Counted from the first letter of the stretch, positions 1 to 8,709 are shown. The stretch is DNA of 64,000 nucleotides from Thermohalobaculum sp039513195 (GCA_039513195.1 JBCCRM010000004.1:1-64000), one strand, 5' to 3'. The notes: generated by a model from the letters alone, not told the origin. Numbers and translations are program-made.

Positions 1-13
1 CAGAGCGCATTGA
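1..13. repeat. IS630 left terminal inverted repeat
   Basis: The bases cagagcgcattga match the reverse complement of 1103-1115 at 12 of 13 positions. The repeat may extend one base to the left, outside the window, because the right end continues with an extra g before its TA. Confidence 0.8.
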
Positions 14-84
14 ATGAGACTCATTGAGGGGACTCCGTTGGCGCCGAAAGGATGATCCATCGTGGAGAACTGAGGAGGTTTTCC

Positions 85-1102
85 ATGCGGCCTGGGATCG
101 AGCTTTGGAGTGACCACACGGCAGCGGAGCTTCGCCGGCTTACCCGACAGAGCGATGATGCGGATCGGACCAGACGGCTCCTGTCTATTGCAGCGATCCT
201 GGACGGTAGGTCGCGCACGAACGCCGCGCGACCTGGCGGTGTCGGCCTTCAGGTCATCCGCGATTGGGTTCTGCGCTTCAACGAAGGCGGGCCGGAAGCG
301 CTGCGCACGCGCAAGGCGCCGGGCAAGCCGCCGGTCCTGACGGATGACCAGAGGCGCTTGCTGGCGGCAGCCGTCGAGGCTGGCCCCAAACCCTATCTCG
401 ACGGCGTGGTGCGCTGGCGCCTTGTCGATCTGGTTGCGTGGCTTCGGGACGAATTCGGCGTCTCGGTCAGCCGCGCCACGCTGGGGCGCGAACTGCGCGC
501 CATCGGGTTCCAGAAGCTCTCGGCGCGGCCTCGGCACCATGCCCAGGATCCAGACGCCACCGAGGCGTTCAAAAAAGTTCCCCAGCCTGGTCAAAGACAT
601 CCGCATCCGGAACGGCTGGCCACCGGTAGAGATATGGTTCCAAGACGAGGCTCGCATTGGCCAGAAGAACAAGATCACCCGACGATGGGCCAAACGCGGC
701 ACTCGGCCTCGTGCCCCGCAGGATCAACGCACGAAGTGGGCCGCTCGCCATTGTCCTCGGACCAATGGCGGACATCGGCTCGCCTTCGGCGCCATCTGCC
801 CAGCAGAGGGCAAAGGCGCAGGCCTCGTCATGCCCTGGGCCGACACTCATGCCATGGCCGAGCACCTGAAGCCGATCAGCGCCGAAGTCGCGCCCGGCGC
901 CCATGCCATCCTGATCGTGGATCAAGCCGGGTGGCATACGTCGCCGAAACTGGACGTGCCCGAGAACATCACCCTGCTGCCCCTGCCGCCGCGATCACCG
1001 GAACTGAACCCCGTCGAGACCGTCTGGCAGTTCATGCGGGACAACTGGCTCTCCAACCGCATCACATCAATCGGATCGCGGACATGGGAAAATCAGATCT
1101 GA
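85..1102 (+). pseudogene. IS630-family transposase, frameshifted and C-terminally shortened
   Basis: Translation starts at the ATG at 85, seven bases after a good AGGAGG. The first frame gives an N-terminal helix-turn-helix region and a winged helix (FGVSVSRATLGRELRAIG) up to EAFKK at 561-576. The catalytic DDE domain continues in the next frame from 578, and the switch lies on the A6G run at 571-577 (+1 or -2). The second frame holds the three acidic residues: D in WFQDEARIG, D in LIVDQAGWH and E in SPELNPVETVW. After NWLSNR it jumps to TSIGSRTWENQI and stops. Family members I know have about 28 more residues between these blocks, so an internal deletion is likely. The frameshift alone could be programmed, but with the deletion I call it a pseudogene. 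Confidence 0.8.
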
Positions 1103-1116
1103 TCAATGCGCTTTGG
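1103..1116. repeat. IS630 right terminal inverted repeat
   Basis: The bases tcaatgcgctttgg are the inverted counterpart of the left end and are followed directly by TA at 1117-1118, the expected target dinucleotide. The transposase frame ends inside this repeat, as is common in compact IS630 elements. Confidence 0.8.
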
Positions 1117-1132
1117 TATTATAGCGAAACCC

Positions 1133-1358
1133 AGCGACAGCATTCCGCCCGGCTGCGCCGGCCGTCCTGGCCGCCGCGACAACCTTCGGGCATGTGAAAC
1201 CGGGCGCGCACGCGGCGGCGGACCAATGTTGGCGCGTGTGGTGACGCCCCGGCGCCCGCAGCATCGCCACATGCACCGTCGACAGCAGCCCGACGCGAGC
1301 AAGGCGGTGCCAGAAGCGCAGGCGGCCGACGCGGCGCGTTGGCGGCGGTCAGAGCGGG
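1133..1358. repeat. Dispersed repeat, copy A (partner at 47216-47441)
   Basis: This 226-base stretch between the IS630 element and the 3' end of ispE is recognisably similar to 47216-47441. The best blocks are ggccgtcctggccgccgcg (1161-1179; B differs at one base) and ggcgcccgcagcatcgccac (about 1251; B differs at one base). A third block is around acgcggcgcgttgg near 1329. By eye the two copies agree at roughly 70-75% of positions. Neither copy contains a convincing open frame with a start codon. It could be a relic of a mobile element or gene tail, or a structured non-coding repeat. It overlaps the last codons of ispE. Confidence 0.6.
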
Positions 1359-2248
1359 CGCGGCTGCCGGTCCGGACGAAAAGTAGGCGCCGTCGTGACC
1401 TCTGCATCGGCGACCCACCAGCCAGGCTGAGCCCTCCGCAGGCTTGCTGCCTGTTGTGCCGCCGCAGCGGCGCTTGCATGCAGCGCGAAGCAGGTCGCTC
1501 CGGAACCGGACATTCTGGCCACGGGAGCACCCGAAAGGGACGCGAGAACCGCCCCGATCGGCGGGCAGAGTCCCTCGGCCGCCTCTGCAAGATCGTTGCG
1601 TTGCGTCCGAAGCCACTCTGCGAAGGCGCCGAAGGACGAAAACCCGGTCCCCGGCAGCAGCGGGGCTGGCGGCGGCTTCTTCTGGGGCGTCGCGGCAAAG
1701 ACCGCCCTGGTCTCGACCGGCTCCCGCGGGTTCGCGAGCACAATCCAACAGGGCGGCAAGGGCGGCGCCGGGGTGACCTGCTCGCCGATCCCAGTCATAA
1801 TCTGAGGCTGCGGCGCCGCGATGCAGACCGGGACATCCGCCCCAAGCGAGGGCGCCAGGCCGGGCGGCGGCGAGCAACCCCAGAGACGGGAGAGAAGCCG
1901 CAGCGCCGCCGCAGCGTCGCTCGACCCGCCACCGATGCCCGAGGCGACGGGCAAGTTTTTAGCGAGCCGCAGGACCGCGCCGCGACCGGGCCAACCGGCG
2001 GCCAGCGCCGCTGCAGCGCGGAGGACCAGGTTGTCCACGTCGGTGGAAAGGCCATCGCCGAATGGGCCTGAAACACTCAGCGACACCCGGTCGGACGGCT
2101 CCGCCCACAAGACGTCGCCGATCTGTGGAAACACCACCAGGCTTTCGATCAGATGATAGCCATCCGCCCGAAGGCCCCGCAGATGCAGGAAAAGATTAAC
2201 TTTTGCCGGCGCGTCCTCGACGAGCGCCAGCGGGGTGGAGGTCGTCAT
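1349..2248 (-). CDS. ispE: 4-diphosphocytidyl-2-C-methyl-D-erythritol kinase
   Basis: This cytoplasmic enzyme phosphorylates the 2-hydroxyl of CDP-methylerythritol with ATP in the non-mevalonate isoprenoid pathway. The 299-residue product has the usual length. It shows the N-terminal APAKVNLFL block with the conserved lysine (residues 13-21). The GHMP-kinase glycine-rich loop PVASGIGGGSSDAAA is at residues 100-114. A C-terminal GHMP motif follows (RMSGSGATCFAL). The start lies 23 bases after the upstream TPR gene, so the two are probably one transcript. The last codons run into dispersed repeat copy A, which may have altered the extreme C-terminus (RPDRQPRPL). Confidence 0.95.
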   Translation of the reverse strand: MTTSTPLALVEDAPAKVNLFLHLRGLRADGYHLIESLVVFPQIGDVLWAEPSDRVSLSVSGPFGDGLSTDVDNLVLRAAAALAAGWPGRGAVLRLAKNLPVASGIGGGSSDAAAALRLLSRLWGCSPPPGLAPSLGADVPVCIAAPQPQIMTGIGEQVTPAPPLPPCWIVLANPREPVETRAVFAATPQKKPPPAPLLPGTGFSSFGAFAEWLRTQRNDLAEAAEGLCPPIGAVLASLSGAPVARMSGSGATCFALHASAAAAAQQAASLRRAQPGWWVADAEVTTAPTFRPDRQPRPL

Positions 2249-2271
2249 CGCACCCTGCGAAAGGGAAGGCG

Positions 2272-4002
2272 TCAGCCGCCGTCCCCCTCCGCCGGGGCCT
2301 CGGTCTTGCCGATCACGGCCGGGTCGCCTGCCGCTGCTTCCTCGGCCAAAACTTCATCGAGCCCCAGCTCCAGCTTGCGACGGATACGGACCGCGTCTTT
2401 GTCCTCCGGCTCGAAGGAGAGCGCGCGCTTCCACTGGAACTCCGCCTCGACCTTGCGACCGACCATCCAGAGTGCATCGCCGAAATGATCGTTGATCACC
2501 GGGTCGACCGGCCGCAGCTCAACCGCGCGCTCCAGATGCTTCACGGCCCCGCGGAAATCGCCGAGCCGGTAGAGCACCCAGCCCAAGCTATCGACGATAT
2601 AGCCGTCCTCTGGCCGCTGCTCGACCGCCTTCTCGATCATCCGCTGCGCCTCCTCGAGATTGAGGCTCATCTCGACCCAGGAATAGCCGAGATAATTTAG
2701 CACCAGCGGCTGATCCGGCTCGAGCTCCAGCGCGCGGAAGAAATCGGCTTCGGCCTGCTCCCACTTCTTGGACCGCTCGAAGGCAATCCCACGCTGATAG
2801 AACAGCGGCCAGTGACGCCGCTCCGGCGCGTCGATAAGGCCGAGAGCGCCGTCATAGGCAACGGCTGCCTCGGCAAACCGGCTCTCCCGGCGCAGCATGT
2901 CCCCGAGCGAGGTGTGCGCTTCGACCGACAGGGGATAGCGAGCGACAATGTCGCGCATGCTGACCAGCGCGCCCTCGATCCGTCCCGCATCCTGCATCGC
3001 CCGGGCGCGGCCGATCTGCGCCTCCAAAGCTTCCGGAACATCACGGGGGATCGCCTCATAAGCCGCTATGGCCAACTCGTTCTGGGCGTCGCGGCTAAGG
3101 GTCTCCGCGATGAACAGCTTCGCCTCTATCAAGTCGGGATTGAGATGAGCCGCCAGACGCGCATAGGCGAGCCCGATGATCCGGTTGGTGCCACGGGTCA
3201 GAAAGCCGGACACCCCGAACAAAGCCTCGGCCGCGCCCTCGGTCCCGCTCGCGACCACGGGGGCCGGTAAACGGCCACGGGACAGATCCTGGCTCAACCG
3301 TTCCAACCGCACATCGCCCAGCGTCAGGGCCAACCGGTCGGCCACCACCGCCTTCGCCTCTTCGAGCTTGCCTGCGCGCGCGAGCGCACCGGCATGCATG
3401 CGGGTCAGCCGCAACGTTCCCGTGCCGGCGCGCTCAGACGCACGACCGAACGCATCGGCCGCGGCAGCATCGTCGCCCTCGACTGCCATCAGGAGGCCCA
3501 GATGATACGCTGCCATCAGCGAACCCGCCGGGCCGCCGGTGCCGTCCTCCTCCAGCTGCGCCAAAAGATCCCGCGCCGTCCCAATATTGCCTGCAGCGAC
3601 CTCCAGCCACGCCGCCAGGAGCCTGCCGACAAACGGCCCGTCGCTGAGGCCCCGCTGCAGGATGCGGGCCCGCTCTGTGTCGCCCTTCTTCAGCGCGCTC
3701 GAGAACAGGAGCAACGTTGCGAGATGCTGTGCGCCGTCCCGCCCCTCGAGCTTTGAGGCGAGGCTGATCGCGCTTTCGATCCGGCCGGCCGCCACCTGGA
3801 ACGTAACCGCGTCTTCGATCAGGCCCAGATCGTTTGGATTTCGCGCCAAGGCCTCGACATAGTAGATTGCTGCTGCCGCCACATCGCCGCGCCGGGCGGC
3901 ATGTTCGGCCGCCAAATAGGGGCCGGCAACGCCATCTGCGGCCGCCGCGGGCGCACCGCTCGCGACGAGAGCGAAGAGGACCACGGCCGCGCGCCGGGAC
4001 AT
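2272..4002 (-). CDS. Exported tetratricopeptide-repeat protein
   Basis: The 576-residue product begins with a typical signal peptide (MSRRAAVVLFALVASGAPAA). I chose the ATG at 4002 because an upstream ATG at 4038 would put 12 residues ahead of the signal. The rest is a chain of helical hairpins. TPRs are clearest in the C-terminal half, where FYQRGIAFERSKKWEQAEAD, LNYLGYSWVE and DSLGWVLYRLGDFRGAV fit the repeat consensus. TPR arrays bind other proteins, and the signal peptide places this one in the periplasm. It precedes ispE by 23 bases in the same direction. That neighbourhood is familiar from alphaproteobacteria, but no specific function is established. Confidence 0.85.
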   Translation of the reverse strand: MSRRAAVVLFALVASGAPAAAADGVAGPYLAAEHAARRGDVAAAAIYYVEALARNPNDLGLIEDAVTFQVAAGRIESAISLASKLEGRDGAQHLATLLLFSSALKKGDTERARILQRGLSDGPFVGRLLAAWLEVAAGNIGTARDLLAQLEEDGTGGPAGSLMAAYHLGLLMAVEGDDAAAADAFGRASERAGTGTLRLTRMHAGALARAGKLEEAKAVVADRLALTLGDVRLERLSQDLSRGRLPAPVVASGTEGAAEALFGVSGFLTRGTNRIIGLAYARLAAHLNPDLIEAKLFIAETLSRDAQNELAIAAYEAIPRDVPEALEAQIGRARAMQDAGRIEGALVSMRDIVARYPLSVEAHTSLGDMLRRESRFAEAAVAYDGALGLIDAPERRHWPLFYQRGIAFERSKKWEQAEADFFRALELEPDQPLVLNYLGYSWVEMSLNLEEAQRMIEKAVEQRPEDGYIVDSLGWVLYRLGDFRGAVKHLERAVELRPVDPVINDHFGDALWMVGRKVEAEFQWKRALSFEPEDKDAVRIRRKLELGLDEVLAEEAAAGDPAVIGKTEAPAEGDGG

Positions 4003-4199
4003 CACATTGATCGCATGAAAGGGCAACGAGGCCTCCACATCTTCTTCTTTACGACTGCCCGGTTCGACCGGTGCCGAGCCGCAGGGTTATCCCCTGCAGG
4101 TAGAACCAGGAGCAGGATCATCCCACTCCTCCGCCGAAACTGTTCCGCAATTTAGGGAGTGTTGGGGCGGAATTGCAAACATCGCGATGATTGCGGCGA

Positions 4200-5297
4200 T
4201 TACGCCACGCCCTGCAGCCACGACACCACGGCCGGAGGCACGATCTGCTGCGCTTTGCGCGAGACGAACACGCCGATATGCCCGGTGGGCACCTCGACCT
4301 CGCGATAGGGGGCGTTGCGCAGATATGCTTTTACCGCCCGTGCGCAGGGCGGCGGCACGATGTGGTCGTCGCGCCCAATCACGGTCAACACCGGGCATGC
4401 GATGCGGCCGAGATCCACCCTCTCTCCGTCCAGCGCGAAAGTACCCCTGACCAACCGATTCTCCCGATAGAGATCGCCCAGCCACTGCTTGGCCGCGGCA
4501 CCCGGATGGTCGGGCCGGTCGGCCAACCATTTCTCCATCCGCAGGAACATCTGTAGGGCTTCACGGTCATCGGCGATTTCGAACAGATCGGCGGTGTATT
4601 TGGCGAAAGTCCGCGCCGGCGTCAGGGTCTCGAACACAGCACCGGTGAGCCGGCCGGAGAGGTTGCCGACATCATCGACCAGCCCGTCGATCAGCTCCGC
4701 CGGAAGGCCGCGCGCCCAGACATTGAGGAACCCGTGGGTCGGCTCTGGATCCTGCGTATCGGCGTGGAAATCGACGGGCGTCACGGCGAGCGCGAGGCCG
4801 CTGAGCCGTTCAGGATAGAGCGCCGCGTGGCAGAGCCCGAAAACCCCACCTTGGCAGATGCCGAACAGCGCCGCGCGCCGTGCACCGCTGACCTCGGCGA
4901 TGGCGTCGAGCGCGTCGGAGAGCGCGATGTCAGCATAGTCGGTGAAGTCGCGGCAGCGGTCGGCGCGGCTGGGATTGCCCCAATCGATGACGTAGAGATC
5001 GACCCCCGCCTCGATCAGCCGGCGCACCAGCGAACGGTCCGGCTGCAGATCCGTCACAGTTTGCCTCCCGATCAGGCCGTGGACGATCAAGAGCGGCCCA
5101 AGGCTCGGGCTCTCGACGACCGGGCAGTAGCGGCTTAGCGTGATCTTCCCCCACTCGGCGATCTTGGTCTTCGGCGTCGTCGCGATCGCGACCGCGCGCA
5201 GATCCGACTGCGAGAACTGGCCGGACAGAACCGCCATGCGCCGGGTCAGATCGACCCAATCGCGCAGGGGCGCACGGGGATCTTGCTCGGGCATCAA
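4200..5297 (-). CDS. phaC: Class III poly(3-hydroxyalkanoate) synthase catalytic subunit
   Basis: PhaC polymerises 3-hydroxyacyl-CoA into storage polyester at the granule surface. The 365-residue length and the partner phaE mark class III; class I enzymes are about 560-600 residues. The lipase-like box reads GICQGG with the nucleophile Cys148. The acid of the triad lies in GRDDHIVP (Asp310 or Asp311), and the base is His340 in TGHIGVF. The block YVIDWGNPSRADR is a PhaC hallmark. The start overlaps the phaE stop by four bases (ATGA), so the subunits are translationally coupled. No thiolase, reductase or phasin gene is next to it. Confidence 0.93.
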   Translation of the reverse strand: MMPEQDPRAPLRDWVDLTRRMAVLSGQFSQSDLRAVAIATTPKTKIAEWGKITLSRYCPVVESPSLGPLLIVHGLIGRQTVTDLQPDRSLVRRLIEAGVDLYVIDWGNPSRADRCRDFTDYADIALSDALDAIAEVSGARRAALFGICQGGVFGLCHAALYPERLSGLALAVTPVDFHADTQDPEPTHGFLNVWARGLPAELIDGLVDDVGNLSGRLTGAVFETLTPARTFAKYTADLFEIADDREALQMFLRMEKWLADRPDHPGAAAKQWLGDLYRENRLVRGTFALDGERVDLGRIACPVLTVIGRDDHIVPPPCARAVKAYLRNAPYREVEVPTGHIGVFVSRKAQQIVPPAVVSWLQGVA

Positions 5298-6007
5298 GGC
5301 CGCTCCGGGTCCGGCTGGCGGGCGCGCTCGCGCTTCATCTGCCGGATCTCGCGGCGGAGCGCATGGACAGTCTGGTGCAGGTCATCGAGCTCCGCGCGGG
5401 TCGGCAGGCCCAGAAACTCCGCTACCCGTTCGAGCCGCGCGCGCAGCCGGTTCTTCAGGGCGAGCTGGCTGCGGATCAGCCGTTGCTGGGCTGCCAGGAA
5501 CGCCTCAGACCGTTGCGCCTGCGCTAGCTCGCGGTCTGCAATCTCGGTCCAAAGCGCTTGCACGGCTTGCCATGATGCATTTGTGCCCTCGCCCGCAGTC
5601 TCCCGCGCCGCCAATCCGTCGAGGAAGGTGCGGAAGGCCCGCATCCAGGCCTGACCGACGAGGGTGCGAAACCGCTCGGCGGCGGCCATCCATTCCAGCC
5701 ACTCCGCGCTCTCACGGAGCGCATCCCGCTCGCAGCGGAGGAGGTCGGCGAAGTCAGGTCCCTCCAGCCAGCGGGTGAAATCGGCCATGCCATCGAGCGC
5801 ACCGGGACCTAACCACTGGGCGGGATTGAAGGGGCCGCTGCCGTCGTCCTCGCCGCCGAAAAGGCGGGCCATTTTTGACCACATCTCGAACAGGGCCGCG
5901 GAACGTTCCCAAGCTTCGCCAGCCTTGCCGCCGGCCGAGAACATCGCCTCGGACGCCTCAAGCCAAAGACGTAGCAGGTCCCTGTCGGTCGGCCCCGCGG
6001 CCGTCAT
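5294..6007 (-). CDS. phaE: Class III PHA synthase subunit PhaE
   Basis: PhaE is the non-catalytic partner that activates class III PhaC. The 237-residue protein lacks catalytic motifs. It has the family's helical body and a C-terminal block FLGLPTRAELDDLHQTVHAL (about residues 196-215) followed by a charged coiled-coil tail. That block is the part of PhaE I recognise best. It sits directly upstream of phaC with a four-base overlap. The 132 bases ahead of it (6008-6139) must hold the operon promoter, but no clear -35/-10 pair is visible. PhaE is more variable than PhaC, so the call leans partly on context. Confidence 0.85.
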   Translation of the reverse strand: MTAAGPTDRDLLRLWLEASEAMFSAGGKAGEAWERSAALFEMWSKMARLFGGEDDGSGPFNPAQWLGPGALDGMADFTRWLEGPDFADLLRCERDALRESAEWLEWMAAAERFRTLVGQAWMRAFRTFLDGLAARETAGEGTNASWQAVQALWTEIADRELAQAQRSEAFLAAQQRLIRSQLALKNRLRARLERVAEFLGLPTRAELDDLHQTVHALRREIRQMKRERARQPDPERP

Positions 6008-6139
6008 AGCGCCCCATCCTAGTGTTGTGGTTGCCCCGGGCTTACACGCTTCGGCTGTCCTGCACCAGCCGGAGGGTCGCGAAGAAAGACTGCGGGGTAT
6101 GCGGGCCCTGCCCTGTCGGGCCGGTTGCCGAGGCGGCCG

Positions 6140-7180
6140 CTACGCCTCGTCGACGGGCGTTCCGTCGAGGCGGACAAAGCCTCGCGTGCCATCTTCGCGG
6201 CGATCGACACGCAGATCCTCGCCCGGATACTCGACCGTATCGCGGTCCTGTTTCCGCGACCCGATTTCCAGGAAGACCGCCCGTTTGTCGCTGCGGTTTT
6301 GCAGGTGGTGGTCCCACCCGCCCGCGGGGAAGCCAGCACAGGCGCCGGGGCCGAGGGGACGCTCTTCGTCGCCGGAGACCAATACCAAATCGCCCTCTAC
6401 GACGAAGACGAACTCGTCCTCATGGCTGTGGGCATGGGGGATCGAGGACCAGCCCCCCGGTGGGATCTCGACCAAGTTGACGCCGAAATCGTTGAGACCG
6501 AACGGGTTGCCGATGAAGCGTTTTTCCCGCAGCCGCTGGTGCTGTGCCATCACCGGATGCGGCGCGCCGGTATGCTTGCCGACGAGGTGCTGGATCTCTT
6601 CGGCCGAGAGCGCCATCGGCGGCACAACCCGCCGCAGACCCTCGGCCCGGCAGTGGGTCGCGAGGGTGGCGAGATTCTCCCACTTGACCGGCACCAGCGG
6701 GATTGGCCCCTGCCCGCCGATTTTGCGCTGCTCCACCACCCCCTCCACACCGCCGAGGCGAGCATAGAGCGCACGGGCGCGAGCGTTGGCCTCGGCTACC
6801 CAGAGCACCCCACGGTCGCGCCCCATTCCGGTCAGCCGGTCCGCTGCCTCGCGGAAGAGGGTGGTCCCGATGCCGCGGGAGCGGTGCTGCGGCAGGATAT
6901 GCGCGCTCTCGAACAGATCGCACCCCAGATCGTCCGGGTCCGGGTGGGTGATCAAAAAGCCTGCGAAGGTGCCCTCGAGGGTTGCAGTCAGGACCAGTCG
7001 CCCGGGCTCCGGCTCGGCAAAAACCTGGCGCCAGCGCTGGACCATGGCGGGGCCGACATCCCGGTCGAGATACGCATCCGGCAGCAGACCTCGATACCCC
7101 TCCGCCCAGCTTTCAGCATGCAGGCGAGCGATCGGCGCCTCGTCGACAGGCAGCGCCGCACGGATGACGAGTGCCGTCAT
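6140..7180 (-). CDS. GNAT acetyltransferase fused to a cupin domain
   Basis: The 346-residue protein starts at the ATG at 7180, which overlaps the stop of the DUF2199 gene by four bases. Residues 1 to about 160 form a GNAT N-acetyltransferase: it opens MTALVIRAALPVDEAPIARL and has the acetyl-CoA loop HRSRGIGTTLF and the closing block ALYARLG. Residues from about 190 to the end form a cupin with metal-ligand type histidines in IPHAHSHEDEFVFVVEGD and later GGWDHHLQNRSD. GNAT and this type of cupin usually occur as separate proteins. I see no stop or frameshift between them, so I read it as a genuine fusion. The substrate is unknown. Confidence 0.8.
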   Translation of the reverse strand: MTALVIRAALPVDEAPIARLHAESWAEGYRGLLPDAYLDRDVGPAMVQRWRQVFAEPEPGRLVLTATLEGTFAGFLITHPDPDDLGCDLFESAHILPQHRSRGIGTTLFREAADRLTGMGRDRGVLWVAEANARARALYARLGGVEGVVEQRKIGGQGPIPLVPVKWENLATLATHCRAEGLRRVVPPMALSAEEIQHLVGKHTGAPHPVMAQHQRLREKRFIGNPFGLNDFGVNLVEIPPGGWSSIPHAHSHEDEFVFVVEGDLVLVSGDEERPLGPGACAGFPAGGWDHHLQNRSDKRAVFLEIGSRKQDRDTVEYPGEDLRVDRREDGTRGFVRLDGTPVDEA

Positions 7181-7713
7181 GATCGTCCCGCGCAGGGCAA
7201 CAGCGGCGCCGCCATCTGGGTCAGGTGCGCCTCGTCCCGTCGCTTCTGCTGGTCCTGGAACAGGGGGTGGTCGGGATGACCGTGTTCTTGGAAAACGTTG
7301 GGGCGTTGCTCGCCATCCTGTGGCATCACGGTCAGCGGTAGGGTCTGTGTACCGGGCCAACCCGGCAGCCGATTGCCGAGACAGCCGAACATCGGACCCA
7401 GATTGCTCTGGTCATCGTCGTCGAAGCTCTCCGGGTAGCGCGAGACATTTTCGGGGCTCAGGGTCGACCACAGGCCGAAGCCGAAGCCGCTCTCGGCGCC
7501 GTCGCCGATTGAGACAGGCAGCACGCAGCGGATGTAGACGAAGACATCGCCGTGAACCTCGATCCCGCAGAAATCACCCGATTTGTGGTTGGCCGTAAGG
7601 TCGGGATCATTATCGGCGCCGAGCGCCGAGGGCCCCAGGCAGGCCATAAAAGGCAAGGCGCGCATTCTTTCGCCCCCGCAGCGGCAAGTCAGCTCCGGCT
7701 GGTTGAGACCCAT
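7177..7713 (-). CDS. DUF2199 domain protein
   Basis: The 178-residue product matches my memory of the DUF2199 family. It starts with a short cysteine-bearing segment (LTCRCGG). Then come FVYIRCVLPVSIG and a WSTLSPENVSRY block, followed by PLTVMPQDGEQRPNV and EHGHPDHPLFQDQQ near the C-terminus. The family has no known biochemical role. The gene is the middle one of a three-gene operon: it begins nine bases after the hydroxyacid dehydrogenase and overlaps the GNAT-cupin gene by four bases. Confidence 0.75.
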   Translation of the reverse strand: MGLNQPELTCRCGGERMRALPFMACLGPSALGADNDPDLTANHKSGDFCGIEVHGDVFVYIRCVLPVSIGDGAESGFGFGLWSTLSPENVSRYPESFDDDDQSNLGPMFGCLGNRLPGWPGTQTLPLTVMPQDGEQRPNVFQEHGHPDHPLFQDQQKRRDEAHLTQMAAPLLPCAGRS

Positions 7714-7722
7714 GGCGCCGCC

Positions 7723-8709
7723 TCAAAGCATCGAAGGCAGGACCTGGTCCGGAGGCCGGTGGCCGTCGGCAAAGGTCTTGATATTGATGATCACCTTCTC
7801 GCCCATCTCCAACCGGCCTTCCTCGGTCGCCGAGGCCATATGGGGCAGCAGCACCACATTGGGCAGCCCTTTCAGCCGCGGGTTCACGCCCGGCTCCTGC
7901 TCGAACACGTCGAGGCCGGCGCCCGCCAGATCGCCCTTCGCCAACATACGGGTCAGCGCGTTCTCGTCGATAATCTCTCCGCGGGCGGTATTGACGATAT
8001 AGGCCGTGGGCTTCATCAGCGCGAGCCGCCGCGCCGACAGAAGGTGGTAGGTGGCCGGCGTGTGCGGGCAGTTGACCGAGACGATATCCATCCGCGCCAG
8101 CATCTGGTCGAGACTTTCCCAATAAGTGGCGTCGAGCTCGTTCTCGATATCCTGATGCAGGCGGCGGCGGTTGTGGTAGTGAATCTGCAGCCCGCAGGCC
8201 CTTGCGCGGCGCGCGACCGCCTGGCCGATGCGGCCCATCCCGACAATGCCGAGGCGTTTGCCCCAGATCCGGTGACCCGTGATCGCCATCGGTGACCACC
8301 CGCCCCAATCGCCGGATTGGATGAGCTGGGTTCCTTCCGCCATCCGCCTCGGCACGGTCAGGATAAGGGCCATGGTCATGTCGGCCGTATCCTCGCTCAA
8401 CACACCCGGCGTGTTCGAGACCAGGATCCCGCGAGAGCGCGCGGTCTCCACATCGATATGGTCGACCCCTGCGCCGTAATTCGCGATAAGCTTGAGTTGC
8501 TCGCCCGCGCCGGCGAGCATCGCCTGGTCGATCCGATCGGTCAGCGTCGGCACCAAGACGTCGCATCCCTTCATGACCGCCGCCAGGGCGTCATGGCTCA
8601 TCGGCGCATCGTCGGTGTTCAAACGCACCTCGAACAGCTCGCGCATCCGCGTCTCCACCGCGTCCGGCAGCTTGCGGGTGACCACGACAGAGACGCGCTT
8701 GCGGGACAT
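7723..8709 (-). CDS. D-isomer-specific 2-hydroxyacid dehydrogenase (glyoxylate reductase type)
   Basis: The enzyme interconverts a 2-keto acid and a D-2-hydroxy acid with NAD(P)H; glyoxylate or hydroxypyruvate is the likely substrate in this subgroup. The 328-residue product has the Rossmann signature GIVGMGRIGQAVARR. It also has the family Arg in NTARGEIID, the Glu in GLDVFEQEP and the catalytic His in LLPHMASAT. The N-terminal NYGAGVDHID block is standard. It heads an operon with DUF2199 and the GNAT-cupin protein. The divergent SH3 gene leaves a 139-base promoter region (8710-8848). Confidence 0.88.
   Translation of the reverse strand: MSRKRVSVVVTRKLPDAVETRMRELFEVRLNTDDAPMSHDALAAVMKGCDVLVPTLTDRIDQAMLAGAGEQLKLIANYGAGVDHIDVETARSRGILVSNTPGVLSEDTADMTMALILTVPRRMAEGTQLIQSGDWGGWSPMAITGHRIWGKRLGIVGMGRIGQAVARRARACGLQIHYHNRRRLHQDIENELDATYWESLDQMLARMDIVSVNCPHTPATYHLLSARRLALMKPTAYIVNTARGEIIDENALTRMLAKGDLAGAGLDVFEQEPGVNPRLKGLPNVVLLPHMASATEEGRLEMGEKVIINIKTFADGHRPPDQVLPSML

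Larger units (their letters stand above)
1..1118 (+). mobile_element. IS630-family insertion sequence, decayed
   Basis: The element is bounded by terminal inverted repeats. The left end begins at base 1 with cagagcgcattga, and the reverse complement of 1103-1115 is caaagcgcattga, a 12 of 13 match. A TA dinucleotide follows the right end at 1117-1118, as expected for IS630/Tc1 elements, which insert at TA and duplicate it. The matching left TA must lie just outside the window, so the window starts about one base inside the element. The single gene inside is a frameshifted DDE transposase, so the copy is probably immobile unless the frameshift is programmed. Confidence 0.85.

Noticed and set aside
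1106..2071. A plus-strand open frame of 321 codons over repeat A and ispE
   Set aside because: It is opposite ispE and rich in Arg and Pro, as expected for an antisense frame.
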